This document shows, one piece after another, positions 55,168 through 63,277 of a stretch of DNA of 64,000 nt. The DNA comes from an uncultured Pseudomonadota bacterium (lineage in GTDB: Bacteria; Pseudomonadota; Gammaproteobacteria; Burkholderiales; SG8-39), in contig CAIXPL010000016.1 in assembly GCA_903921325.1 (NCBI GenBank), forward strand, positions 533,145 through 597,144, in the 5' to 3' direction. The notes below the pieces were generated by a model. That model had not been told where the DNA came from, did not search any database, and saw nothing but the letters and a program-made list of their open reading frames with translations. Every line of letters starts with the position of its first letter. The first letter of the stretch is position 1. Made by a program: the position numbers and the translations under genes.

Positions 55168-56189
55168 GGCTGGGTGGCCGGTGGTTCGGCGCGCTCCTCG
55201 GGCTTGCCATTGCAGTCACACTGATCGAACCTGGCTGGGCCGATTCGACCAATGCAGGCAGCTCGGCGAGCGCGCTTGGCGACTATCCGAATCGTGCCAT
55301 TCGCGTGATCGTGTCGTTTACCACCGGTGGTGCGGCTGATCTGACCGCGCGTGTGATCGGTGAGCGGCTGTCGGCTCAAGTGCATCAGCCGGTGGTCGTC
55401 GAGAATCGGGCCGGGGGCGGTGGCGTGCTCGCGCTTGATTTGCTCAAGAATGCACAGCCCGATGGCTATACCCTGGGCATTGCCAGCAATTCCAATGCGA
55501 CCAAGCCCGCCACCATGACCCGTCTGCCGTGGGATCTGGCGCAGGATTTTTCCTATGTCGCCATTGCGGTCGACGCGACCATGGTGCTGGTCGGTAATCC
55601 TGACCGGGTGAGCGCGGCCACGTTGAGTGAGCTGACGGCGTTCATGCGCGAACATCCTGGGCGTTATGTCTATGGCAGTTGTGGCGTCGCCTCAACCCAG
55701 CAGTTCGCCATGGAGAAATATCGATTTCGCACCGGTGCGATTGCCACCCATGTGCCCTATAAGGGCTGTGCGGTGGCCACCCCCGAGGTGCTGAGCGGTC
55801 AGATCGATCTTGCCCTGGTGGCGCTATCGAACGCGTTGCAGTACATCAAGGCAGGGCGGCTGCGTGCCTATGGGGTGACCACAGCCACGCGCAGCGCGAT
55901 CGCCCCGGAGATCGCCACCTTTCGTGAAAGTGGCGTGCCTGAGCTGCGCGATTACGTCCAGGATGCCTGGTATGGATTTGCCGCACCGGCGGGGACCTCG
56001 CAGGCGATAATCGAATTTCTGTCCGATTCGATTCGGCAGATTCTTGCCACGCCCGAAGTGAGTGCGCATTTGCGTTCGGTGGGCTTGCAACCGGCCTACG
56101 CCGGGCCGCAGGCTACGCGCGCGCGGATGCTCACCGACGTGACGAGCTTCACCCAGATCAGCGCCGCGGCGCATATCAAAGCCGATTAA
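55164..56189 (+). CDS. Bug/TctC-family periplasmic solute receptor
   Basis: The 341-residue protein has a signal peptide (FGALLGLAIAVTLIEPGWA) and Bug core motifs: IRVIVSFTTGGAADL, VVENRAGGGGVLA and PDGYTLG. It is the third Bug gene in the window. Starting at a GTG that overlaps the phosphoribosyltransferase stop (GTGA), it leads a module of Rieske oxygenase, hydroxyacid dehydrogenase and M24 genes, and may capture their aromatic-acid substrate. No TctAB transporter is present. Confidence 0.9.
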   Translation: MRLGGRWFGALLGLAIAVTLIEPGWADSTNAGSSASALGDYPNRAIRVIVSFTTGGAADLTARVIGERLSAQVHQPVVVENRAGGGGVLALDLLKNAQPDGYTLGIASNSNATKPATMTRLPWDLAQDFSYVAIAVDATMVLVGNPDRVSAATLSELTAFMREHPGRYVYGSCGVASTQQFAMEKYRFRTGAIATHVPYKGCAVATPEVLSGQIDLALVALSNALQYIKAGRLRAYGVTTATRSAIAPEIATFRESGVPELRDYVQDAWYGFAAPAGTSQAIIEFLSDSIRQILATPEVSAHLRSVGLQPAYAGPQATRARMLTDVTSFTQISAAAHIKAD

Positions 56190-56252
56190 GCACTACCCGA
56201 TACGCCGTTCGCCTATAGCAAGCGATAGAGACCCCGAGGAGCTCCGCTCTCG

Positions 56253-57596
56253 ATGGATATTGCCCTTATGAAACGTCACGTCGACGATCGGCCCGAGGAA
56301 GGTATTTTCCGGGTGCATCGCGATGTGTTCTCTGACCCCGAGATCTTCGAACTCGAACAGAGGTTCATTTTCGAGCGCACCTGGAGTTTTCTGGGGCTCG
56401 AATCGCAGATCCGCGAGCCGCGCGATTTTCTGACCACCTGGATCGGCCGCACGCCGGTGCTGCTTACCCGCAATGACGAGGGGCGTGTACAGGGTTTTGT
56501 CAATGTCTGCCGCCACAAGGCGGTGCTGTTGTGCCCTGACGAAGCGGGCAATGCCGGGGTGCATGTGTGCCCCTATCACGGCTGGTCCTACGATACCAAT
56601 GGCCGCAATGTGCATGTGAAGAACAGTCAATCGGCCTGCTATCCGCCGGCGTTCGAGGCCGCGTCGCACAACCTGCTGCCGCTTGCCCGCCTGCACAGTT
56701 ATCGCGGCTTTGTGTTTGGCAGTCTGTCGGCCGCAGTGCCCGATCTGGAACAATTCCTCGGTGACATGCGGGTGTTTCTCGATCTGATGGCAGACCAGGG
56801 GCCGCAGGGCATCGAGGTCGTGCCCGGCCGCTCGATCTATACCTTCCGGGCCAACTGGAAGCTGCAACTGGATAACGGCATCGATCCGTATCACCTCACC
56901 TCGACCCATGCCTCGTTTCTGGACGTGCAGGCAGTGCGGCGCAAGGGTCAGGGCAATATCGAATCGCGTTCGTTTGACTGGCGCAAGCGTGATGACTTTG
57001 CCGGTGGTGCATTCAATCTGGGCCACGGTCATTCTGCCATCTGGTTGAATCAGCCCGAGCCTGAGAAGCGCCCGATCGCCCCGTCGATCGATGAGATTCG
57101 TGCACGCGTGGGCGATCTCAAGGCGAACTGGATGTTGAACGGCCGCAATCTGCAAATCTTTCCGAACATGCAGATTGCCGATGCGATCTCACCGATGTTG
57201 CGTACCTTCAGACCGCTGTCGGTGGATCGCACCGAGATGCGTGCGTGGTGTCTGGCCCCCATCGGTGAGTCGCGCGAACTGCGCGCCTGGCGCCTGCGCC
57301 AATTCGAGGATTTCTTCAATCCGGGTGGCATGGCCACGCCCGATGACACGGTGGTCTATGAAGATGCGCAGCGCGGCATGAGCGCGCACGGCCTGGACTA
57401 TCTGCAGGGCTATTCGCGCGGCATGGGTGCGCTGATGGATGGCGCGAGTCCTGCGGCGCGCTCGTTGGGTATGTCGCCGCACAGCAGTGTCGAGGGCCGC
57501 TACGACATGTATAGCGAAATTGCCTTTCACTCGCCCTACCGCGAGTGGAGTCGGTTGATCGAGGCCGGCCTTGCCGGACGCGGAGCCTACGAATGA
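56253..57596 (+). CDS. Rieske non-heme iron ring-hydroxylating oxygenase, alpha subunit
   Basis: The 447-residue catalytic subunit has the Rieske ligands Cys86-X-His88 and Cys106-X2-His109, and the mononuclear iron site Asp211, His214 and His219 with the bridging-type Asn208/Asp207 region, followed by a C-terminal ligand region around SEIAFHSPYREW. It should add two oxygen atoms to an aromatic ring. The sequence is of the benzoate/anthranilate/toluate general type; the substrate is not deducible. The beta subunit follows with ATGA overlap. No reductase or ferredoxin is present in the module. Confidence 0.92.
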   Translation: MDIALMKRHVDDRPEEGIFRVHRDVFSDPEIFELEQRFIFERTWSFLGLESQIREPRDFLTTWIGRTPVLLTRNDEGRVQGFVNVCRHKAVLLCPDEAGNAGVHVCPYHGWSYDTNGRNVHVKNSQSACYPPAFEAASHNLLPLARLHSYRGFVFGSLSAAVPDLEQFLGDMRVFLDLMADQGPQGIEVVPGRSIYTFRANWKLQLDNGIDPYHLTSTHASFLDVQAVRRKGQGNIESRSFDWRKRDDFAGGAFNLGHGHSAIWLNQPEPEKRPIAPSIDEIRARVGDLKANWMLNGRNLQIFPNMQIADAISPMLRTFRPLSVDRTEMRAWCLAPIGESRELRAWRLRQFEDFFNPGGMATPDDTVVYEDAQRGMSAHGLDYLQGYSRGMGALMDGASPAARSLGMSPHSSVEGRYDMYSEIAFHSPYREWSRLIEAGLAGRGAYE

Positions 57597-58117
57597 CCAT
57601 CGCGGACACAAAGACCGATGAAGACCAGCGCCTGATTGCAGTGCGCTTGCTCGAAGATGAAGCGATATTGCTCGATACGCAGCAATGGGACGCGTGGCTT
57701 GAGTGCTATCGGGCCGATTGCTCCTATTGGGTGCCGGCGCGGCGAGCCAATAAGACGCTGACCGAGGACCCGCAGGTCGAGCTATCACATATTTTCTACG
57801 CGAGCCGCGCGGGCCTCGAGGACCGCATTCGACGAATTCGTTCTGGACGCTCACCGGCATCGACGCCGATGCCGCGCACCACTCACTGGGTGGGCAATGT
57901 GAGGCTGCGCGCCGCAGCGCAGGATGATCGGCAGATTCAGGTAGCGTCGTCCTGGATCACTCAGGTGTTTTTTGTACGCTCGCGCGAAACTCATGCCTTT
58001 TTTGGCTCGGCGCACACCGATTTCCAGTTCGCTGATGGACAGTGGCGGATCGCGCGCAAGAAGATCATGCTGCAAAACGACTATGTACCCACCATGCTCG
58101 ATGTCTATTGCCTATGA
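57593..58117 (+). CDS. Ring-hydroxylating oxygenase, beta subunit
   Basis: The 174-residue subunit has the SnoaL/NTF2-like fold: an N-terminal acidic helix (LIAVRLLEDEAILLDTQQWD), AWLECYRADCSYWVPA, and TTHWVGNVRL. It forms an alpha3-beta3 oligomer with the preceding alpha subunit and is mainly structural. The ATG overlaps the alpha stop and its own stop overlaps the dehydrogenase start, so all three are coupled. Confidence 0.92.
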   Translation: MTIADTKTDEDQRLIAVRLLEDEAILLDTQQWDAWLECYRADCSYWVPARRANKTLTEDPQVELSHIFYASRAGLEDRIRRIRSGRSPASTPMPRTTHWVGNVRLRAAAQDDRQIQVASSWITQVFFVRSRETHAFFGSAHTDFQFADGQWRIARKKIMLQNDYVPTMLDVYCL

Positions 58118-59088
58118 GCCCGGAGCTTCTCATCCTGCTGACCCTGCCTGAACCGGTGCGGGCGCGCTATCAAAGGGGCATTCTGAGTCAGTTTCCCGAC
58201 CTTGTCGTCAATGTGGTCGATCATCATTCGAAGGTGAGTCCCGCTATCGAGTGTGCCGACATACTGGTCACCTTCGGTCCGATGATGAGTGATGCAGTGC
58301 TGCAGGGCGCACCGCGCTTGCGCTGGATTCAGGCGCTGGGCACCGGCACCGATGGCATCGTCGATCAGCCCTCGCTTGGACCGCAGGTGATCGTCACCAA
58401 TATGCATGGCTTTCACGGCGCGCCGATGGCCGAAGCGGCCTTGCTCGGCATGCTCTCGCTCGCCCGTGATGTGCCCCGCTCGATGCGCGCCCAACAGGCG
58501 GCACGCTGGGAGCGCTTTCCGGCGCGTACCCTCAATCAGTCCACCGTAGTGATCTATGGCGTGGGCGATATCGCAAAGACGCTGGCACCGCTGTGCAAGG
58601 CGCTCGGCATGCGGGTGATCGGAGTGAGTTCTGCGCCGCGCGAGGTAGCCGGCTTTGATGAGGTGGTGGGGCGTGATCAACTGACTGCTGTCGCGGCGCA
58701 GGCTGATTTTCTGGTGCTGCTCACACCCTACAGCGCGAGCACCCACCATTCGGTCGATGCAAGCGTGCTCGCCGCAATGAAGCGCGGCAGCATGCTGGTG
58801 AATCTGGCCCGGGGTGGCGTGGTCGATGAAGAGGCGCTGGTTGCAGTGCTGCGCAGCGGCCATCTGGCCGGTGCCGCACTGGATGTATTCCAGCGCGAGC
58901 CCTTGCCGGGAGATCATCCGCTGTGGTCGCTGCCCAATGTGATCGTGACCCCGCATCTGGGCGGATTCTTCGATCGCTATCCAGACCATGCTTTGCCGGT
59001 TCTGTGCCACAACCTGGGTTGCTATCTGGCAGGCCAATTCGATCAGATGATCAATGTTGTGAGGCGACCGCAAACCTGTGTCTTGTGA
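58114..59088 (+). CDS. D-2-hydroxyacid dehydrogenase
   Basis: The 324-residue NAD-dependent enzyme has the nucleotide motif VVIYGVGDIAKTLAPLCKAL and catalytic Arg in NLARGGVVDEEAL, Glu in FQREPLPGDHPLW and His in VTPHLGGF. It would reduce or oxidise a 2-keto/2-hydroxy acid. The last eight residues (RRPQTCVL) are encoded by the first units of the 26-bp tandem array, so the C-terminus has been rewritten by the repeat; the stop TGA at 59086-59088 lies in the second unit. Confidence 0.9.
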   Translation: MSPELLILLTLPEPVRARYQRGILSQFPDLVVNVVDHHSKVSPAIECADILVTFGPMMSDAVLQGAPRLRWIQALGTGTDGIVDQPSLGPQVIVTNMHGFHGAPMAEAALLGMLSLARDVPRSMRAQQAARWERFPARTLNQSTVVIYGVGDIAKTLAPLCKALGMRVIGVSSAPREVAGFDEVVGRDQLTAVAAQADFLVLLTPYSASTHHSVDASVLAAMKRGSMLVNLARGGVVDEEALVAVLRSGHLAGAALDVFQREPLPGDHPLWSLPNVIVTPHLGGFFDRYPDHALPVLCHNLGCYLAGQFDQMINVVRRPQTCVL

Positions 59089-59214
59089 AGTGGCCGCAAA
59101 CCTGTGTCTTGTGAGGCGACCGCAAACCCGCGTCTTGTGAGGCGACCGCAAACCCGTGTCTTGTGAGGCGACCGTAAAACTGTGTCTTGTGAGGTGGCCG
59201 CAAACCTGTGTCGG
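59059..59214. repeat. Six-unit 26-bp tandem array
   Basis: Six adjacent 26-base units begin at 59059, 59085, 59111, 59137, 59163 and 59189. The consensus begins GTGAGGCGACCGCAAACC and ends TGTGTCTT; units differ at one to five positions. There are no spacers, so it is not CRISPR. It spans the end of the dehydrogenase gene and the gap before the M24 gene. Its core (GTTTGCGGT next to CGCCTC on the other strand) resembles the array at 34624. Confidence 0.93.
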
Positions 59215-59328
59215 CGTGTTCGCGGCATCGCTGAAAACTTGATTTCATGTTGCTGCAATGCTTTGATCGATGTATCAACAATGTGCTGAGGCGATGCCTC
59301 AATTCTTAGCCTGACAGGTGAGACGACT

Positions 59329-60522
59329 ATGAACGAACGGATCAATGCACCGATTTCAACCGCGGAACTGGAGCGGCGCTGGGGGCGGGTGCGCGCCGCA
59401 ATGGCCGAGCAGAAGATCGATGTGCTGCTGATGCAGGCCAACAACGATTTCATGGGCGGCTATGTCAAATACTTTACCGATGTACCGGCTACCAACGGCT
59501 ATCCGGTGACGGTGATCTTTCCGCGCGATGAGCCGATGACGTTCATCTCGCAAGGGCCCTTTGGGCTGGCGCGCGATCTCAAACCCGGTGAGGACGATTT
59601 GCGCCGCGGGGTGGGTCGGGTGCTGGGCACGCCGAGCTATGCCAGTGCCGGCTACAGCAATGCCTACGATTCGGCATTGGCTGAATCGGCCCTTGAGCGC
59701 TATGCCGCAGGCACGATTGGTTTGCTCGGACGCGGTGCAATATCGCATGCGCTGATTGAAGACTTGCGCCGTGGCAAGGTGGCAAACGCTCGCTGGGTGG
59801 ATTTCTCCGACACGGTGGATCGGATCAAGGCGCGCAAAAGCGCCGAGGAAATCGATTTCATGCGGCGCACTGCGCGCATGCAGGACGAAGCCTGGCAGGC
59901 CGTGATCGCCGCAATTCGCCCCGGGATGCGTGACATTGAGTTGGCGGGCATTGCCGAGCAGGCCGGGCGACGGCTGGGCAGTGAGCAAGGCCTGCTGATG
60001 TGCGCCTCGGCACCGATTGGCGTATCGGCCATGTTTGCCAATCGTCACCAGCAGAACCGGGTGGTGCGCGAGGGCGATTATTTTTCCTTGCTGATCGAGA
60101 CCAGCGGCCCAGGCGGGTTCTACACCGAGATCGGACGCACGTGCGTGCTTGGCAAGGCCAGCCAGGAAATGCACGATGAGTACGCGATCGTGCTCGCTGC
60201 CCGGCGCTTTACCCTTGAGCGCCTGGTGCCAGGCGCCAGTGGCGAATCAATCTGGCAGGCCTATAACGAATTCATGCGCAGCGTGAAACGCCCGGAAGAG
60301 AAACGCCTGCACTGTCATGGTCAGGGCTATGACATGGTCGAGCGGCCGCTGGTGCGCTTCGACGAGCCGATGTCAATCGAAGCCGACATGGTGCTTGCCT
60401 GTCATCCCACCTACGCCACCGAGCGCACCTTCAGCTGGATCTGCGATAACTACCTGATCGGCGCATCCGGCGTGATCGAGCGGTTGCACACCACAGAGGA
60501 AAAGATATTCGAACTGGGCTAA
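59329..60522 (+). CDS. M24-fold (creatinase/prolidase-like) protein with altered metal ligands
   Basis: The 397-residue protein has the two-domain creatinase/aminopeptidase P layout: an N-terminal domain with IDVLLMQANNDFMGGYVKYF and a pita-bread C-terminal domain from about residue 165. The five metal ligands of peptidases appear changed. The two Asp positions read IETSG and YTEIGRT (Glu), the Glu of the usual IEPG reads ACHPTY, and the last reads ICDNY. A His survives in HCHGQGYD. A metal-free creatinase-like hydrolase or a lyase is therefore likelier than a peptidase. An AGGTGAG site precedes the ATG. Confidence 0.85.
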   Translation: MNERINAPISTAELERRWGRVRAAMAEQKIDVLLMQANNDFMGGYVKYFTDVPATNGYPVTVIFPRDEPMTFISQGPFGLARDLKPGEDDLRRGVGRVLGTPSYASAGYSNAYDSALAESALERYAAGTIGLLGRGAISHALIEDLRRGKVANARWVDFSDTVDRIKARKSAEEIDFMRRTARMQDEAWQAVIAAIRPGMRDIELAGIAEQAGRRLGSEQGLLMCASAPIGVSAMFANRHQQNRVVREGDYFSLLIETSGPGGFYTEIGRTCVLGKASQEMHDEYAIVLAARRFTLERLVPGASGESIWQAYNEFMRSVKRPEEKRLHCHGQGYDMVERPLVRFDEPMSIEADMVLACHPTYATERTFSWICDNYLIGASGVIERLHTTEEKIFELG

Positions 60523-60535
60523 CAGGCACATCGAT

Positions 60536-60561
60536 GCAGCGCCGGGCAACCCCGGGGCTGC
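60536..60561 (+). terminator. Strong hairpin after the M24 gene
   Basis: GCAGC-G-CCGGG (60536-60546) pairs with CCCGG-G-GCTGC (60551-60561) over a four-base loop, with one G-G mismatch. It begins 13 bases after the stop. No T-run follows. It probably ends the Region E transcript. The next 110 bases hold no gene. Confidence 0.5.
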
Positions 60562-60670
60562 AGGTGTCTGACCCACACGCTGTGCATTGGCTCCGATGTA
60601 CGGGCGCCTGTTTCAATCGCGGTGGGATTGCCGGGGGCCGCGTGCGACTGACTCAAGTGCTGCCCAAGGT

Positions 60671-60693
60671 CCCCGAGCGCTCCGCTCAAGGGG
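60671..60693 (-). terminator. Hairpin just downstream of tRNA-Leu
   Basis: CCCC-GAGCG (60671-60679) pairs with CGCTC-AA-GGGG (60683-60693) with a two-base bulge, starting one base after the encoded CCA on the minus strand. It can act as terminator or processing stem for the tRNA transcript. Confidence 0.5.
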
Positions 60694-60694
60694 A

Positions 60695-60781
60695 TGGTGC
60701 CGAGAAGAGGACTCGAACCTCCACAGTGTTGCCACCGCCAGGACCTGAACCTGGTGCGTCTACCAATTCCGCCATCTCGGC
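60695..60781 (-). tRNA. tRNA-Leu (anticodon CAG)
   Basis: The minus strand folds as an 87-base class II tRNA. The acceptor stem GCCGAGA pairs with TCTCGGC, the anticodon loop TTCAGGT gives CAG, a long variable arm follows, the T loop is GGTTCGAGTCC, and the 3' CCA is encoded. It reads CUG, a major leucine codon in this high-GC genome. It lies between the Region E module and rnr. Confidence 0.97.
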
Positions 60782-60866
60782 CCGGATCAGATTTCTTCGC
60801 GGTTTTTCGTGCTGCCTTGCGGCAGTACATGAAGCAAAACCGTCAGGACATCTGACTAGGTCTATC

Positions 60867-60896
60867 ATTGTAGAAAAATTGAGAACCCTTTGTCAA
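60867..60896 (-). promoter_or_regulatory. Near-consensus sigma-70 promoter of tRNA-Leu, overlapping the rnr start codon
   Basis: On the minus strand TTGACA (60891-60896, perfect -35) and TACAAT (60867-60872, -10) are 18 bases apart, about 85 bases upstream of the tRNA. The -35 box includes the first base of the rnr ATG at 60896, so polymerase at this promoter would sit on the rnr leader. Confidence 0.82.
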
Positions 60897-63277
60897 TGAA
60901 ACCTCCATCATCCGGTCCAGCACGACGAGCCAAAGCGGCCTCTGCGTCGGTGGACCAACCCAAATTTGATCCATCACGAAGCGTCAAGACGGCGCCGGCG
61001 TCGGCAGACCAACCCGTTGCGGCGAGCACAAATCCCTATAGCCGCGAGGCGCTGAACGCGGTGTTCGAGTCAGGTGCCGTGCCCGAGCGGGCGCAGATTC
61101 TGGAATCGCTCGCTGATTCTGATCTGCCCATGGATGAGGCCGCGCTCGCCAAAACCATGAAAGTACGTGGCGATGTGCCGCGCGAGGGCTTGCGTCGGCG
61201 ACTGTCGGCCATGGAGCGCGATGGTCAGATTGTGATCAACCGCAAGGGCGCGATCCTGGTGGCCGAGAAGACCAATCTGGTCAGTGGCCGCGTCGAGGCC
61301 CATCCCGATGGCTTTGGTTTTGTGGTCAATGACGAGGGCGAGGATCTGTTCCTGGCCCCGCGCGAAATGGACCAGGTGTTCCACGGTGATCGGGTGCTGG
61401 TGCGTCCATCGGGGTTCGACCGGCGCGGTCGCACCCAGGGCGCCATCGTGGAAGTGCTCGAACGTGCCCAGACCCGGGTGGTGGGCAAACTGCACCGGGA
61501 GCATGGCGTGGCCTATCTCGTGGCATCCGACCGGCGCATATCGCAAGACATCCTGATCGAACCCGACTCGATCGGCCGCACTCGCGATGGTCAGATCGTG
61601 ACCGTGGAAATCGTGCAACAGCCCTCCAGCCACGCGCAGCCAATCGGTCGCCTGGTGGAAGTGCTCGGTGGTGAGCTGGATCCGGGCATGGAAATCGAAA
61701 TTGCCCTGCGCAAGCATCAGTTGCCGTTTGAATTCAGCGCCGCCGCGTTGGCCGAGGCCAAACGCCTGCCTGAGACAGTGCGCAAGACGGATCTGCGCGG
61801 TCGCCTCGACCTGCGAGATCGTGCGTTCGTGACCATTGATGGCGAGAACTCGCGCGATTTTGATGATGCGGTGTTCTGTGAGCGCAGTGGCGCGGGTTTT
61901 TCGCTCTGGGTGGCGATTGCCGATGTCGATCACTACGTTCCCGACGGATCCGCACTTGACCGCGATGCGATAGAGCGCGGCACCTCGGTGTATTTCCCGC
62001 GTCGGGTCATTCCGATGCTGCTTGAGAAAATCTCTAACGGCCTGTGTTCGCTCAATCCACAGGTCGATCGCCTGGTGCTCGCCTGTGAAATGAATATCAC
62101 GCGAGCAGGCAAGGTGGCGGCCTATCGGTTCCATCAAGCGGTGATCTGCTCGCATGCCCGACTCACCTACACCCAGGTGGCGCAGGCACTCTATGACCTG
62201 AAAGTCGATGTGGCACCGGTGCCGGCGGCCCTCGAGCCGCAACTGGCGTTGCTCAACACTGTCTACAAGGCGCTCGCGAAGCAGCGGGTCGGGCGGGGCG
62301 CAATAGACTTCTCGTCGCGCGAGACCGAGTTTGACTTTGATGACAGTGGCCGCATTGCGGCGATCCGCCTGGCTGAGCGCAATGAGGCCTATAAGCTGAT
62401 CGAGGAGTGCATGCTGGCGGCCAATGTCTGTGCGGCGGCCTTCTTGTCCGAGCATGAGCAGGCAACGCTCTATCGCAACCATGCCGGGCCGACCACCGAG
62501 AAACTGGAGACGGTGCGCACATTTTTGAAGCCGCTTGGCCTGCAGCTGGCCGGTGGCGAGACACCGGGTGCAAAAGACTATCGGCGCCTGATCGAATCGA
62601 TTCGCGGACGCCCCGACGCACCGTTGATTGAAATGGTGCTGTTGCGCTCGATGCAGCAGGCACGCTACGCCCCGGACAATATCGGGCACTTCGGTCTGGC
62701 CTATGAGGGCTATCTGCACTTCACCTCACCGATTCGGCGTTATCCCGATCTGCTGGCGCACCGCGGCATCAAGGCCGCACTGGCAGGCACGGTGTACCGG
62801 CCCGGCAAGGGGGGCACGGCGCATGGCTGGAAGTGGCTGGGCGAGCAGTGTTCGCTTACCGAGCGGCGCGCCGATGACGCCAGCCGCGATGTCACGCAGT
62901 GGCTCAAGTGCTATTTCATGCGCGATCGCGTTGGTGAGTGCTTTAACGGCGTGGTGAGTGCGGTCACCTCCTTTGGCATCTTTGTTTCACTCGATGGCCT
63001 GTTCATCGAAGGCCTGGTGCATATTTCCGAACTGGGTAACGACTACTTTGACTTTGACGCCACGCGCTTTGAGCTGCGTGGCTCGCGCGCCAACACCGTG
63101 TTTCGACTCGGGCAGGCGGTGAGGGTGGAAGTGGCGCGGGTCGATCTTGAGTCGGCACGGATTGATTTCTCCCTGGCATCGCCTGAGGAGGCGTCCGTGA
63201 GTGAGTCGGCGTCGACATCGCCATCGGGTAGAGCGCCCGCGAAGCGATCGCCGTCCAAGAAGTCGCGCAGCCGATGA
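60896..63277 (+). CDS. rnr: Ribonuclease R
   Basis: The 793-residue 3'-5' exoribonuclease has a helix-turn-helix-like N-terminus, cold-shock domains (VSGRVEAHPDGFGFVV), the RNB catalytic domain (GENSRDFDDAVF, with the Asp ligands; FTSPIRRYPDLLAHR) and a C-terminal S1 domain (GVVSAVTSFGIFVSLDG) with a Lys/Ser-rich tail. A low-complexity leader of about 45 residues comes first. A TTG at 60890 is also possible, but the ATG at 60896 is preferred. It degrades structured RNA and rRNA. It overlaps rlmB by four bases. Confidence 0.96.
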   Translation: MKPPSSGPARRAKAASASVDQPKFDPSRSVKTAPASADQPVAASTNPYSREALNAVFESGAVPERAQILESLADSDLPMDEAALAKTMKVRGDVPREGLRRRLSAMERDGQIVINRKGAILVAEKTNLVSGRVEAHPDGFGFVVNDEGEDLFLAPREMDQVFHGDRVLVRPSGFDRRGRTQGAIVEVLERAQTRVVGKLHREHGVAYLVASDRRISQDILIEPDSIGRTRDGQIVTVEIVQQPSSHAQPIGRLVEVLGGELDPGMEIEIALRKHQLPFEFSAAALAEAKRLPETVRKTDLRGRLDLRDRAFVTIDGENSRDFDDAVFCERSGAGFSLWVAIADVDHYVPDGSALDRDAIERGTSVYFPRRVIPMLLEKISNGLCSLNPQVDRLVLACEMNITRAGKVAAYRFHQAVICSHARLTYTQVAQALYDLKVDVAPVPAALEPQLALLNTVYKALAKQRVGRGAIDFSSRETEFDFDDSGRIAAIRLAERNEAYKLIEECMLAANVCAAAFLSEHEQATLYRNHAGPTTEKLETVRTFLKPLGLQLAGGETPGAKDYRRLIESIRGRPDAPLIEMVLLRSMQQARYAPDNIGHFGLAYEGYLHFTSPIRRYPDLLAHRGIKAALAGTVYRPGKGGTAHGWKWLGEQCSLTERRADDASRDVTQWLKCYFMRDRVGECFNGVVSAVTSFGIFVSLDGLFIEGLVHISELGNDYFDFDATRFELRGSRANTVFRLGQAVRVEVARVDLESARIDFSLASPEEASVSESASTSPSGRAPAKRSPSKKSRSR

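Noticed and set aside
59059-59214. Possible CRISPR array
   Set aside because: 26-base units abut directly with no spacers.
60695-60781. tRNA-Leu as attachment site of an integrated island
   Set aside because: I see no integrase gene and no repeated tRNA 3' end near 55164-60694, so only position suggests it.
60534-60899. Plus-strand frame of 121 codons between the M24 gene and rnr
   Set aside because: It runs antisense through the tRNA-Leu gene and a terminator hairpin.
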